From the NCBI GenBank assembly GCA_021827545.1, contig JAKAVH010000148.1, positions 1-10,177 of the forward strand: a DNA stretch of 10,177 bases, given 5' to 3'. A program made the position numbers and the translations under genes. Below the pieces are notes generated by a model. It saw nothing but the letters and a program-made list of their open reading frames with translations, did no database searches and had not been told where the DNA came from. This document shows, piece by piece, positions 1-5,533 of the stretch; position 1 is the stretch's first letter; each line of letters starts with the position of its first letter. Origin of the DNA: Thermoplasmata archaeon. GTDB taxonomy: Archaea; Thermoplasmatota; Thermoplasmata; UBA184.

Positions 1-2
1 TG

Positions 3-1190
3 ACCTGGCTCGAGAAGGCTCAAAGGCCGAAGAGCGAGGACGACCTGTCACGGGAGTGGAACTCCGCGCACCCAGCGATCCTGGGCGGCCTCCTCGACCT
101 CGCCGCCGGGACCCTGAAGGAGCTCCGCGACGCCCCCCTCTCGGATGGGGATGGGGATGAGACCATGGCCGATTTTGTCAGGGTCGGACGCGCGCTCAAC
201 CGCGCAATCGGAGATCGCCTCGGTTCCTTCGATACGGCATGGAAGGAAAATCGAGCTCGCCAAGAGACGGCTTCCGCCGAAAACCCGTGGATCTCGGCGT
301 TGTTCTCGGCTTTTGACGCGGCCAGGAAGAGAGGCGAGGCGATGGTCACGCCCGAGGAAATTGCAAAGCATGTCTCTACTCGGTTCCCCGAGAGCTTCCC
401 GGAAAAGGTCTCGGCACAGCAGGTGGGCAACGCGATCGCCCGGTGCCACAAGTCCTTGGCCGCCCTTGGTATTGCCCTGGAGCGCCGAAAGTCGCACGAC
501 GGACAGCGATGCTACGCGCTCGTTGTGCCTCCTTCGGACAAGAGCGGGGAGGCACCCGAAAGTGGGGTGCCTCCCGCCAAATCGGGGGGTGCCTCCTCCG
601 ATTCTCCGTCAGAAAAGGGGGGGTCGGGAGGCACCTTGGACACCTTGGACACCCACTCTGGGATTTTTCCGGCTGGCACGCACTCTCCACCACCTCTTCT
701 AGATGGTACTAGTAGCTCTAGGATAATTCTAGAAAGAGGTGTCCGGGGTGTCCAACTAGAGGGAGCACCGTCAGAAAAAGCGGGAGGCACCTCGGGAGGC
801 ACCACGGAGGCACCTCGACTTGGGGTGCCTCCCGACCCGGGACCCGACCCAGAGGACTTGTTTCGTGGGCGCCCGAGCCGCGCCGATCGCGCGCGGGCCT
901 CGGGGCGGTGGTCCGACCCACCGTTGAATGGGGATGTCGCCGCGCCGCCAGCCGAACCGACGAGCGCTAACGCCCCCCCGGTCGAACGGGCCCGCGGCGA
1001 GGCCGCGACGCGCGACCTGCGCGACCTTCTCCGTTCAACGGGGTCCGCCGATCGCGACACGATCCATCGAATTCTTGGCGCGACCTACGCCCCGGCGGAA
1101 ATCTCGGCCGCGATCGGCGCGGTGTGCGGTGCCGGTCTCGCCCGGCAGGAGCCGAGCGGAGTTCTCGCATGGAAGGAGGTGAGCGCATGA
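3..1190 (+). CDS. Replication protein (primase/helicase-type), C-terminal part, 5' partial
   Basis: The frame is open from base 3, so the gene starts before the window; the ATG at 165 is internal. Residues about 20-90 of the visible part (an HPAILGGLLDLAAG stretch, an MADF motif, then F-x-x-A-W-x-x-N) match the pattern that follows the ATPase domain in phage/plasmid primase-helicase proteins, where P-x-I-L-G-A-L-L-D and R-M-A-D-F recur. The assignment is from memory of that family; the ATPase domain itself is outside the window. Residues about 95-175 look like a helical DNA-binding unit. Residues about 176-325 are a Gly/Pro/Ser-rich, probably disordered linker whose DNA carries an iteron-like repeat cluster. 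The last ~60 residues resemble a winged helix (D-x-x-D-L-L and A-x-I-G-A-V). The stop overlaps the next start (ATGA). Likely role: replication initiation or unwinding for the element. The coding call is strong, the family call moderate. Confidence 0.7.
   Translation, partial: TWLEKAQRPKSEDDLSREWNSAHPAILGGLLDLAAGTLKELRDAPLSDGDGDETMADFVRVGRALNRAIGDRLGSFDTAWKENRARQETASAENPWISALFSAFDAARKRGEAMVTPEEIAKHVSTRFPESFPEKVSAQQVGNAIARCHKSLAALGIALERRKSHDGQRCYALVVPPSDKSGEAPESGVPPAKSGGASSDSPSEKGGSGGTLDTLDTHSGIFPAGTHSPPPLLDGTSSSRIILERGVRGVQLEGAPSEKAGGTSGGTTEAPRLGVPPDPGPDPEDLFRGRPSRADRARASGRWSDPPLNGDVAAPPAEPTSANAPPVERARGEAATRDLRDLLRSTGSADRDTIHRILGATYAPAEISAAIGAVCGAGLARQEPSGVLAWKEVSA
525..832. repeat. Iteron-like cluster of GGAGGCACC/GGTGCCTCC inside the replication gene
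   Basis: GGAGGCACC occurs at 548-556, 627-635, 783-791, 795-803 and 806-814. Its reverse complement GGTGCCTCC occurs at 566-574, 588-596 and 824-832, with an 8-base partial at 525-532. Two tandem TTGGACACC copies (636-653) face GGTGTCC at 738-744 and 747-753. CCGTCAGAAAA is directly repeated at 606-616 and 768-778. The repeats flank an AT-richer core (660-735). All of this lies in the linker-coding part of the first gene. Iterons around an AT-rich unwinding zone, within or beside a rep gene, are the classical layout of plasmid/phage origins; an origin function here is inference. Confidence 0.75.
692..741. other. AT-richer palindromic island, candidate unwinding/cruciform site
   Basis: CACCTCTTCTAGA (692-703 region) and TCTAGAAAGAGGTG (728-741) are inverted copies differing by one extra A. 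The loop holds the palindromes TACTAGTA (707-714) and, at its edge, TTCTAGAA (727-734). TCTAGA also occurs at 698-703. The stretch uses codons (CTA, AGT, ATA, AGA) that are rare elsewhere in this gene. It is flanked outside by inverted TTGGACACC/GGTGTCC repeats, which makes a nested structure. It could be an origin unwinding element, a centromere-like site or a recombination site. Confidence 0.5.
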
Positions 1191-1813
1191 AGGCGGCGCT
1201 CCCCCCAGTCGCTCGAGCCCGCGCGAGCCTTCGCCGATCCCACCCCGGCGAGCCTCACGAGTGGGGGACCCCCGTTCCCCAGCTCGCTGGCGCTCGCGTC
1301 TGCCGAAGCTGCGGGCAACTCTACCCCGGGTCACCGGCGAGTCCCGGCCCGTCGCCCGCGGTCAAGGCCCCAGACGGCGAAGCGCGACTCGTCGCCGAGC
1401 CGTACCGGGCGTGCCCCCGCTTTGAAACCTGCTCCGTCAACGCATGCCCGCTCGACCCCGAGATCGGGGTCCGTGCGGTCGACCCAGGCGACCGCGAGGT
1501 CAAGTGCCCCCTGGGCAAGCGGGCGCGGCGTTCCGTCTTCGCTTCCCTGCCTCCCGCGGCGCGGGCCAGACTCCCCTACGGCGGCTTGTTCGAGACCGAG
1601 GCGAAGCGGCGCGCGAATCTCCTTCGTCGGCTCGAGTCCATGCCCCCCGCCGAGCGAGAGAGGATACGACAGGCCCGAGACAAGGGCCTTGCGGACCTGA
1701 AAAGGGCCCGTTTGAACGGTCTCACAGCCCCCCCGGACGAAAAGACGGGTTCCCATGCCTCCCAGCCGACGGCGCCCCCGAAAGAGCGGACAGAAGGGGA
1801 GGTCAGCGCATGA
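1187..1813 (+). CDS. Cysteine-rich, probably zinc-binding protein of unknown function (208 aa)
   Basis: The start at ATG 1187 overlaps the upstream stop (ATGA) and has GGAGGT at 1175-1180 with 6-base spacing; the earlier in-frame ATGs at 1124 and 1169 have no such site. Residues 24-42 form an H-x-W ... C-x-x-C-G unit (H24, C39, C42). A second cysteine set follows: C76, C82, C87 and C107, with a C-P-L-D motif, which recalls small cysteine-cluster proteins of unknown function. Residues 130-170 are helical and charged. The last ~45 residues (K-G-L-A ... A-R-L ... E-K-T-G-S) are encoded by a diverged copy of a repeat found three more times downstream, so this tail may have been acquired or may be the repeat's source. 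The C-terminus EVSA is encoded by the SD/start of the next gene. Function is not known; metal binding is inferred from the cysteines. Confidence 0.8.
   Translation: MKAALPPVARARASLRRSHPGEPHEWGTPVPQLAGARVCRSCGQLYPGSPASPGPSPAVKAPDGEARLVAEPYRACPRFETCSVNACPLDPEIGVRAVDPGDREVKCPLGKRARRSVFASLPPAARARLPYGGLFETEAKRRANLLRRLESMPPAERERIRQARDKGLADLKRARLNGLTAPPDEKTGSHASQPTAPPKERTEGEVSA
1682..1764 (+). repeat. Intragenic, in-frame copy (copy 3) of the dispersed repeat
   Basis: AAGGGCCTTGCGG, GGGCCCGTTTG, GACGAAAAGACGGGTTCC and then CTCCCAGCCGAC line up in order, and at the same spacing, with copy 2 at 9444-9534. In the frame of the host gene the similarity holds at protein level with no gap: K-G-L-A-D-L-K-R-A-R-L versus K-G-L-A-A-I-R-G-A-R-L, then D-E-K-T-G-S versus N-E-K-T-G-S, then S-Q-P-T versus S-R-P-T. 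The CCGGGACGTCCCGG palindrome of copies 1 and 2 is degraded here. Confidence 0.65.
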
Positions 1814-1917
1814 CCGACGGCGAGCGTGTCACCGGGCTCCTCGCGATCGCGGTCGCGGTCCTCCTCGCGGCGGCGCTCGTCGTAGTCGTCCAAGTTCTGA
1901 TCTCGGAGGGGCTGTGA
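1810..1917 (+). CDS. Single-pass membrane micropeptide (35 aa)
   Basis: ATG 1810 overlaps the upstream stop (ATGA) and is preceded by GGGGAGGT at 1796-1803, so it should be well translated despite its size. After a short polar N-terminus (MTDGERVTG), residues about 10-31 are an unbroken run of L, A, I and V, a typical transmembrane helix, followed by SEGL. The single Arg before the helix gives only weak topology information. There is no catalytic motif. By context it could be a small membrane anchor, a holin-like or toxin-like peptide, or a regulator of a membrane partner, but nothing in the sequence decides among these. The stop overlaps the next GTG start (GTGA). Confidence 0.7.
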   Translation: MTDGERVTGLLAIAVAVLLAAALVVVVQVLISEGL

Positions 1918-2069
1918 CCGAGAAGCTCCCCTGCGGACACGCCGCGCCGGCGCCGATCCGCGCAGTAGCTGGTCCCCCTGTCCTCATCTGCGCGATCTGT
2001 CGCCGTTCGTTCGTTCGTCCCACGCGTGCCCCGACCCAGTCTCCCGCGAGCTCCATCGGAGGTCAGTGA
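1914..2069 (+). CDS. Small zinc-ribbon-like protein (51 aa), CGH...CxxC type
   Basis: GTG 1914 overlaps the membrane peptide's stop and is preceded by GGAGGGG at 1905-1911. The product begins TEKLPCGH and carries C7, H9, C26 and C29 (C-G-H, 16 residues, C-A-I-C-R-R-S-F), a plausible four-ligand zinc site, followed by a Pro/Ser/Thr tail. A second gene in the same operon (5339-5533) has the same arrangement, so they appear to be paralogues. Such mini zinc ribbons often bind nucleic acid or protein partners, but no specific function can be read here. The downstream gene starts at ATG 2069 in a TGATG overlap. Confidence 0.75.
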   Translation: MTEKLPCGHAAPAPIRAVAGPPVLICAICRRSFVRPTRAPTQSPASSIGGQ

Positions 2070-2479
2070 TGGCGACCACCGAGCCGGAGGAGGTCCGCTG
2101 GGTCCGTTTCGCCGTCGACTGCGCCGAGCGCGTCCTGTGCCTCACGGGCTCCGCCCGCCCTCAAGCCGAAGCTGCGATCCGAGCGGCGCGGGAATGGGCC
2201 GACGAGCCGAGCGAGCAGAATCGAGAGGCAGCCGAACAGGCCGCTATCGACGCCGAGGGTGCCGCCGTTTACGCCGACGCTGACTTCGCCTTCGCCGGCG
2301 ATGCTGCAAACAGCGCCGCCGGCGCGGCCTACGCCGCCGCCGATTTCGCCTACGCCGCCGAGCACGCCGCCGACGCGGCCCATTCTGCCTACTCCGCCGC
2401 TGGCGCCGACGAGCCCGATCGGCAGGCCGAGCGACTGCGGTACTACGGGCTCCAATACCCCCCGGAGGCGTTCACATGA
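2069..2479 (+). CDS. Alanine-rich helical protein (136 aa), possibly Imm-5-like
   Basis: ATG 2069 is chosen over the adjacent GTG at 2066 because GGAGGT (2058-2063) then has 5-base rather than 2-base spacing. Residues 1-45 are amphipathic (W11, C18, C24, then A-I-R-A-A-R-E-W-A). Residues 53-111 are dominated by Ala with regularly placed Tyr/Phe/Asp (A-A-Y-A-A-A-D-F-A-Y-A-A-E-H-A-A), which suggests stacked helices. The order 'A-I-R-A-A-R-E-W' then many AA pairs recalls the putative immunity family Imm-5, which also occurs widely outside toxin loci. The resemblance is by eye only and could be composition. The C-terminus (R-L-R-Y-Y-G-L-Q-Y-P-P-E-A-F-T) is distinct and non-repetitive. The stop overlaps the methyltransferase start. 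Confidence 0.75.
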   Translation: MATTEPEEVRWVRFAVDCAERVLCLTGSARPQAEAAIRAAREWADEPSEQNREAAEQAAIDAEGAAVYADADFAFAGDAANSAAGAAYAAADFAYAAEHAADAAHSAYSAAGADEPDRQAERLRYYGLQYPPEAFT

Positions 2480-3495
2480 GCGAGGCTGGGTCGAAAGCCC
2501 CTCGCCCCCTGACGGAAGGCGTGGGTCGAAGAACGGGGAAAGAGGGGGTCGTTCGACCCACTCCGTCTGACGAGAGGCTAAGCCGTTTCGACCCAGCCTC
2601 GCCCTCCCTGGTCCGCGATCATGGGGTTTGGTACTTGCGCGACCGCTCCCGCCGCACCCAGGACGGAAAGCGGACCCGCCGCAACTTCACCCTAGAGCGT
2701 TACGGCCCGGAGCGACCGACTCTTTACCCTCCCGAGGTTCACTCGGGGGACGCCGGAGATTTCCTGAGCCATCGACTGCTACCCGAGACGGTTGACCTGG
2801 TTTACCTCGACCCGCCGTACGGCGAGACTCCGCAAGAGTGGGATAGGGCCCCGGACTGGTCCCTCCTTGCCCATCAGGTCAACCGAGTCCTCAAGCCGAC
2901 GGGCCAAGTCGTTCTTCACATCTCGGGCGAGCACCACATCGATGCGGCCTTCGAGTTCCGCTCTTGCCTCCAGTATCGATGGCATTTCGTCTGGGTCCGA
3001 GGGCACGATGAGAATCGGTTGAGGCCCGGGCCCATCTTCACCGGAACGAAGCCCCTCCCGTCCCATGAGCTGATCTACGTATGGTCCAAGAGGGGAGTCC
3101 CGATCGGGAACCTGACGTTCAACGAAGAGGCGCTCGCGCGGCCGGGTCGCGTTCCACCCCGACTGCTCCGCCCCGGTAGGCTCCCGTATCTAACCCAGCG
3201 GATCGGCGATGTCTACAGGTCGAAAGAGCGATCTCACAAGCTCCCGGTCGACGTGATCTTCGTCCCGCTCCCGGTGCTGGGAGAGTTCTCCGCGGCGAAG
3301 CCGCTCGACCTCACCCGCCGTCTCATCCTGATGCTCACGAACCCCGGGGATGTCGTGTTAGACCCCTACGCCGGGAGCGGCACGACCCTCAAGGCCGCGT
3401 TCGCCCTGGGTCGCCGATCGCTCGGCGCAGAGGCCGCACCTGAGCGGTTCCACCGCCTCCATGAGTGGCGCCAACGACTGGGAGGAAATCGATGA
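2476..3495 (+). CDS. Orphan beta-class DNA (N6-adenine/N4-cytosine) methyltransferase
   Basis: It transfers a methyl group from S-adenosylmethionine to DNA. Motif IV is DPPY at residues 112-115 (within D-L-V-Y-L-D-P-P-Y-G), and motif I is DPYAGSGTT at 296-304. Because motif IV comes first and the target-recognition region lies between, this is the beta arrangement. K275-P-L-D-L precedes motif I as usual, and residues 130-150 (L-K-P-T-G-Q-V-V-L-H-I) fit the next strand/helix unit. DPPY favours adenine, but N4-cytosine is not excluded. ATG 2476 has GGAGG at 2464-2468 and an ATGA overlap. The first ~50 residues look disordered and their DNA holds nested inverted repeats. No restriction endonuclease is nearby, so it is probably solitary: protection against host restriction, or control of replication or expression. 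Confidence 0.9.
   Translation: MSEAGSKAPRPLTEGVGRRTGKEGVVRPTPSDERLSRFDPASPSLVRDHGVWYLRDRSRRTQDGKRTRRNFTLERYGPERPTLYPPEVHSGDAGDFLSHRLLPETVDLVYLDPPYGETPQEWDRAPDWSLLAHQVNRVLKPTGQVVLHISGEHHIDAAFEFRSCLQYRWHFVWVRGHDENRLRPGPIFTGTKPLPSHELIYVWSKRGVPIGNLTFNEEALARPGRVPPRLLRPGRLPYLTQRIGDVYRSKERSHKLPVDVIFVPLPVLGEFSAAKPLDLTRRLILMLTNPGDVVLDPYAGSGTTLKAAFALGRRSLGAEAAPERFHRLHEWRQRLGGNR
2481..2601. repeat. Nested inverted repeats just downstream of the methyltransferase start
   Basis: The outer arms are a perfect 16-bp pair: CGAGGCTGGGTCGAAA (2481-2496) and TTTCGACCCAGCCTCG (2586-2601). The inner arms are a perfect 10-bp pair: GTGGGTCGAA (2521-2530) and TTCGACCCAC (2552-2561). All four arms share the core GGGTCGAA or its complement. 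The structure begins 3 bases after the ATG. As RNA it could mask the start region; as DNA it gives four binding-site-like cores. Autoregulation by the methyltransferase is an attractive inference. Confidence 0.8.
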
Positions 3496-3785
3496 CGCTC
3501 CCCGCCGCTCCCGAAAGTGCGGAGATCCGCGCGTGTCTCCCGCTCCGTTCGTTCCTTCGCGGGTTGTGGCTGAGGGGCGGTTCTACGTTTCGAGGCCCCC
3601 CGCTTCGCATCAAGAACCCGACCCCGCGCGATCACGAGCTCGTTGACGCGATCCTGCACCTTGGGCGCCTCGGTTACATTCGCTTCGTAGAGACGACGCC
3701 CCTTAACGAGCCCGTTTTCAAAGTGACCGCCACCGGTGCCCGGTGGCTCGTGCTCGGCGCGGCATTTTCGGAGGGCTACGCATGA
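3492..3785 (+). CDS. Winged-helix-like DNA-binding protein (97 aa)
   Basis: ATG 3492 overlaps the methyltransferase stop and is preceded by GGAGG at 3481-3485. Residues 46-97 read as the recognition helix and wing of a winged helix: R-D-H-E-L-V-D-A-I-L-H-L-G-R-L-G-Y-I-R, a V-E-T-T turn, a beta strand E-P-V-F-K-V-T and the helix T-G-A-R-W-L-V-L. The V-T-x-x-G-x-x-W-L ending is common in such folds. The N-terminal 45 residues are basic (R-G-L-W-L-R-G-G-S-T-F-R-G). A shorter paralogue lies at 4987-5166, with 33 identities over 52 aligned residues by my count. The C-terminal EGYA is encoded by GGAGGGCTACGCATGA, which is also the ribosome site and start of the next gene. Likely a regulator or replication accessory; the target is unknown. 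Confidence 0.75.
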   Translation: MTLPAAPESAEIRACLPLRSFLRGLWLRGGSTFRGPPLRIKNPTPRDHELVDAILHLGRLGYIRFVETTPLNEPVFKVTATGARWLVLGAAFSEGYA

Positions 3786-4987
3786 AAGACGGTCCCGCGC
3801 CCGCGAGTCCGCGATCACCCCTCGACGCTCGCGCTGGGGCCGAAGAACGCGCGGAAGCCGACACGCGCATCCAGCGCGTCGCGGCCCGACTCAAAGAGAC
3901 GGCGCGAGCGCTCGTCTCTCTCGTCCCCCACTCTAGTCGACACTCGAGCGTTCCATCCCCGGGCGTCGCGCCATCGTGGTACGAGGTCGAGGTCCTGCTG
4001 CGCCCGCGGTCGGCAGTCGGAGGACGCGCGAGGTGGTCCGTGCTGTGTACCGACGCGTCGGCCCGTTCTCCCGCTCGGTTCGCGAGTCGCGCGGCCGCCC
4101 GACGTTACGCGCGGGACACGGCGGCCGCCCGGTGCGCCGACTACCGACTGGTCGCCTCGCGAGTTGTCCAAAGAGTCCCGGCCGGAACCTCGGAGGAGGA
4201 GTACGCGGCCGTGGCCCGCTACTCACGAAGCGCCGCCCGAGCATGGCCCGGCACGGCGGCCGCTTTCCCCGACCCTGACGCGGCCGTCGGCGTGGCAGTC
4301 GGACGGGCGTTCGTGCGCGGCTTCCGAGCCGGGAAAGCCGCGGCACGTGCCCCTGTGTCCCGAGGCCTCGAAGAGACGCCCGGACGTGGGCACGTCCCGT
4401 TGCGCCCCGATGCGTCCGGCAGCAGCGGCGAGACCGGACGCGCCGGACGTGACCCGGACGCGAACACGTCCCGAGACTCTACCAATGCGAAACCCTCCCT
4501 ACCGGACGGGCGTGCGCAGGTCTCAGCCTGCGCACGGGAGGGATCCGCCGATCCCGTCACCGCTCCCCCGACGGGGCGGACGCCGGAGGAGATCGCCATC
4601 CGTCGATATAGATCGGCGCTAAGCAACGTGGTGTCAGTGCCAGAGCGCCGGGCCCTGTATCGGGTTCTCTGTAGTTGGGAGTCTCGGGGCCGCGACCCGC
4701 TGTCCGTGGCCGCGTCCGCCGAGGGGTTCCTGCTCTGGTACATCACAACGGCCGACGTTCCCTACATCCCGTCGGGGACGCCGCCGCCCGCGGACCCGGG
4801 GCCCCACGGGCCGATCGGCGAGAGCGCATTGGCGCGTTTCGAGGAGCTCGCGGCGCAGGTGGGTGCGGAGAACGGTCTTCTCGCGGTTAGGGCCGTAGTC
4901 ATGGAGCTCATGAACGAGACCTACAACTTCCTCGGTCTCTGGAAGTACTACCAGGAAGCCAAGCGGGACGCGGAGGAGGGGGTCTGA
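3782..4987 (+). CDS. Unknown multi-domain protein (401 aa)
   Basis: I do not recognise it. ATG 3782 overlaps the upstream stop and has GGAGGG at 3770-3775. Residues 20-45 are a charged helix. Residues 66-132 alternate strand and helix (Y-E-V-E-V-L-L-R-P, then R-W-S-V-L-C, then R-A-A-A-R-R-Y-A-R, then D-Y-R-L-V-A-S-R-V-V), compatible with a small alpha/beta domain. Residues 137-188 are helical with F-V-R-G-F-R-A-G-K. Residues 190-265 are low-complexity and probably disordered, and their DNA contains a strong hairpin (4493-4542). Residues 268-400 form a second helical domain with several Trp/Tyr (W299, W319, Y320, W387, Y389, Y390). It lies between two paralogous winged-helix-like genes, which suggests a local duplication around it. 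No catalytic signature, signal peptide or membrane segment is visible. Confidence 0.8.
   Translation: MKDGPAPASPRSPLDARAGAEERAEADTRIQRVAARLKETARALVSLVPHSSRHSSVPSPGVAPSWYEVEVLLRPRSAVGGRARWSVLCTDASARSPARFASRAAARRYARDTAAARCADYRLVASRVVQRVPAGTSEEEYAAVARYSRSAARAWPGTAAAFPDPDAAVGVAVGRAFVRGFRAGKAAARAPVSRGLEETPGRGHVPLRPDASGSSGETGRAGRDPDANTSRDSTNAKPSLPDGRAQVSACAREGSADPVTAPPTGRTPEEIAIRRYRSALSNVVSVPERRALYRVLCSWESRGRDPLSVAASAEGFLLWYITTADVPYIPSGTPPPADPGPHGPIGESALARFEELAAQVGAENGLLAVRAVVMELMNETYNFLGLWKYYQEAKRDAEEGV
4493..4542. repeat. Strong stem-loop in linker-coding DNA of the 401-aa gene
   Basis: CGTGCGCAGG (4511-4520) and CCTGCGCACG (4527-4536) are a perfect 10-bp inverted repeat with a 6-base loop. Further out, CCCTCCC (4493-4499) can pair with GGGAGGG (4536-4542), sharing one base with the inner arm. 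The product region here is low-complexity. It has no U-run, so it is not a classical intrinsic terminator. Confidence 0.7.
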
Positions 4988-5166
4988 TGGTCGCCGATTC
5001 CGTCCCGCGCGACCGAGCGCTGGTAGGCGGGATTCTACGCGTGGTCCATCTCGGTTACGTTCGAGTCGTCGAGACCACATCTCTCAACGAGCCAGTCTTT
5101 GAGCTGACCGCCGCTGGTGCGCGGTGGCTCACGCTCGGCGAGGTCTACTTGGAGGGATACGCGTGA
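4987..5166 (+). CDS. Short winged-helix-like paralogue (59 aa)
   Basis: ATG 4987 lies in a TGATG overlap with the preceding stop, behind a GGAGGAGGGG run. The product matches the C-terminal two-thirds of the 3492-3785 product: L-G-Y-V-R-V-V-E-T-T, L-N-E-P-V-F, A-G-A-R-W-L, L-G and the terminal EGYA are shared, 33 of 52 aligned residues by my count. It lacks the basic N-terminal 45 residues, so it may be a minimal half-size copy that competes or heterodimerises with the longer one; that is inference. Its end, GGAGGGATACGCGTGA, again doubles as the ribosome site and GTG start of the next gene, so the coupling element was duplicated with the gene. Confidence 0.75.
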   Translation: MVADSVPRDRALVGGILRVVHLGYVRVVETTSLNEPVFELTAAGARWLTLGEVYLEGYA

Positions 5167-5342
5167 CCGAGGCCGCGCGCGACCGCATAGCCGGGTGGGT
5201 GGTGGCGGAGTTCCCCGGGGCATTTGCGGAGCTCACCTGCGAGGTCGCTCGACCGGCAAGAGCCGGGGCGGGCGATTCGGTCTGCCTCAACGTGCTCGAC
5301 TCGCGACGGCGTCTCGTCTCCACGATCTTGGTGACCCCATGA
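5163..5342 (+). CDS. Hypothetical small protein (59 aa)
   Basis: GTG 5163 overlaps the upstream stop (GTGA) with GGAGGG at 5151-5156, six bases away. The product has an N-terminal amphipathic helix (A-A-R-D-R-I-A-G-W-V-V-A-E-F) followed by strand-like segments (A-E-L-T-C-E-V, D-S-V-C-L-N-V-L-D and L-V-S-T-I-L-V). Two cysteines are too far apart to suggest a metal site. I do not recognise a family. The stop overlaps the start of the next zinc-ribbon gene. The coding call rests on the clean overlap, SD site and position in the tightly packed operon. Confidence 0.65.
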   Translation: MTEAARDRIAGWVVAEFPGAFAELTCEVARPARAGAGDSVCLNVLDSRRRLVSTILVTP

Positions 5343-5533
5343 CAGACCCGAGCGAACCGTCCCTTCCGTGCGGCCATCCAAAGGCGCGTGCCTATCGAAT
5401 CCGCCGAGGACCGAGGCTCGTCCTCGTCTGCCGGACGTGCCGCCGGTGGTTCACCGATCGCAAAGGACCTCGCGAACCCTCCCACCTCCCGGGGTTCGTT
5501 ACTGCCGACCAGTTGAAGGAGGCGCCGCGATGA
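5339..5533 (+). CDS. Small zinc-ribbon-like protein (64 aa), CGH...CxxC type
   Basis: ATG 5339 overlaps the upstream stop; the SD-like GGTGA just before it is weaker than at other junctions, so it may depend on coupling. C11, H13, C31 and C34 (P-C-G-H-P, 17 residues, C-R-T-C-R-R-W-F) form the same presumed zinc site as the 1914-2069 product, and both carry a C-x-x-C-R-R-(S/W)-F ending to the knuckle. A basic stretch (R-A-Y-R-I-R-R-G-P-R) lies between the halves and could contact nucleic acid. A 7-bp inverted repeat, CGAGGAC/GTCCTCG, lies at 5405-5426 within the gene. The gene directly precedes and overlaps the recombinase, so an accessory role in recombination is possible but unproven. Confidence 0.75.
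   Translation: MTDPSEPSLPCGHPKARAYRIRRGPRLVLVCRTCRRWFTDRKGPREPSHLPGFVTADQLKEAPR

Noticed and set aside
2063..2455. Gly/Val-rich 130-codon minus-strand frame opposite the alanine-rich gene
   Set aside because: It is the mirror of GCC codons in the plus-strand gene, which has an SD site and overlaps in the operon.
2476..3785. Restriction-modification system
   Set aside because: Only the methyltransferase is recognisable. The neighbours are short winged-helix-like or unknown proteins without nuclease motifs such as PD-(D/E)xK or HNH that I could see.
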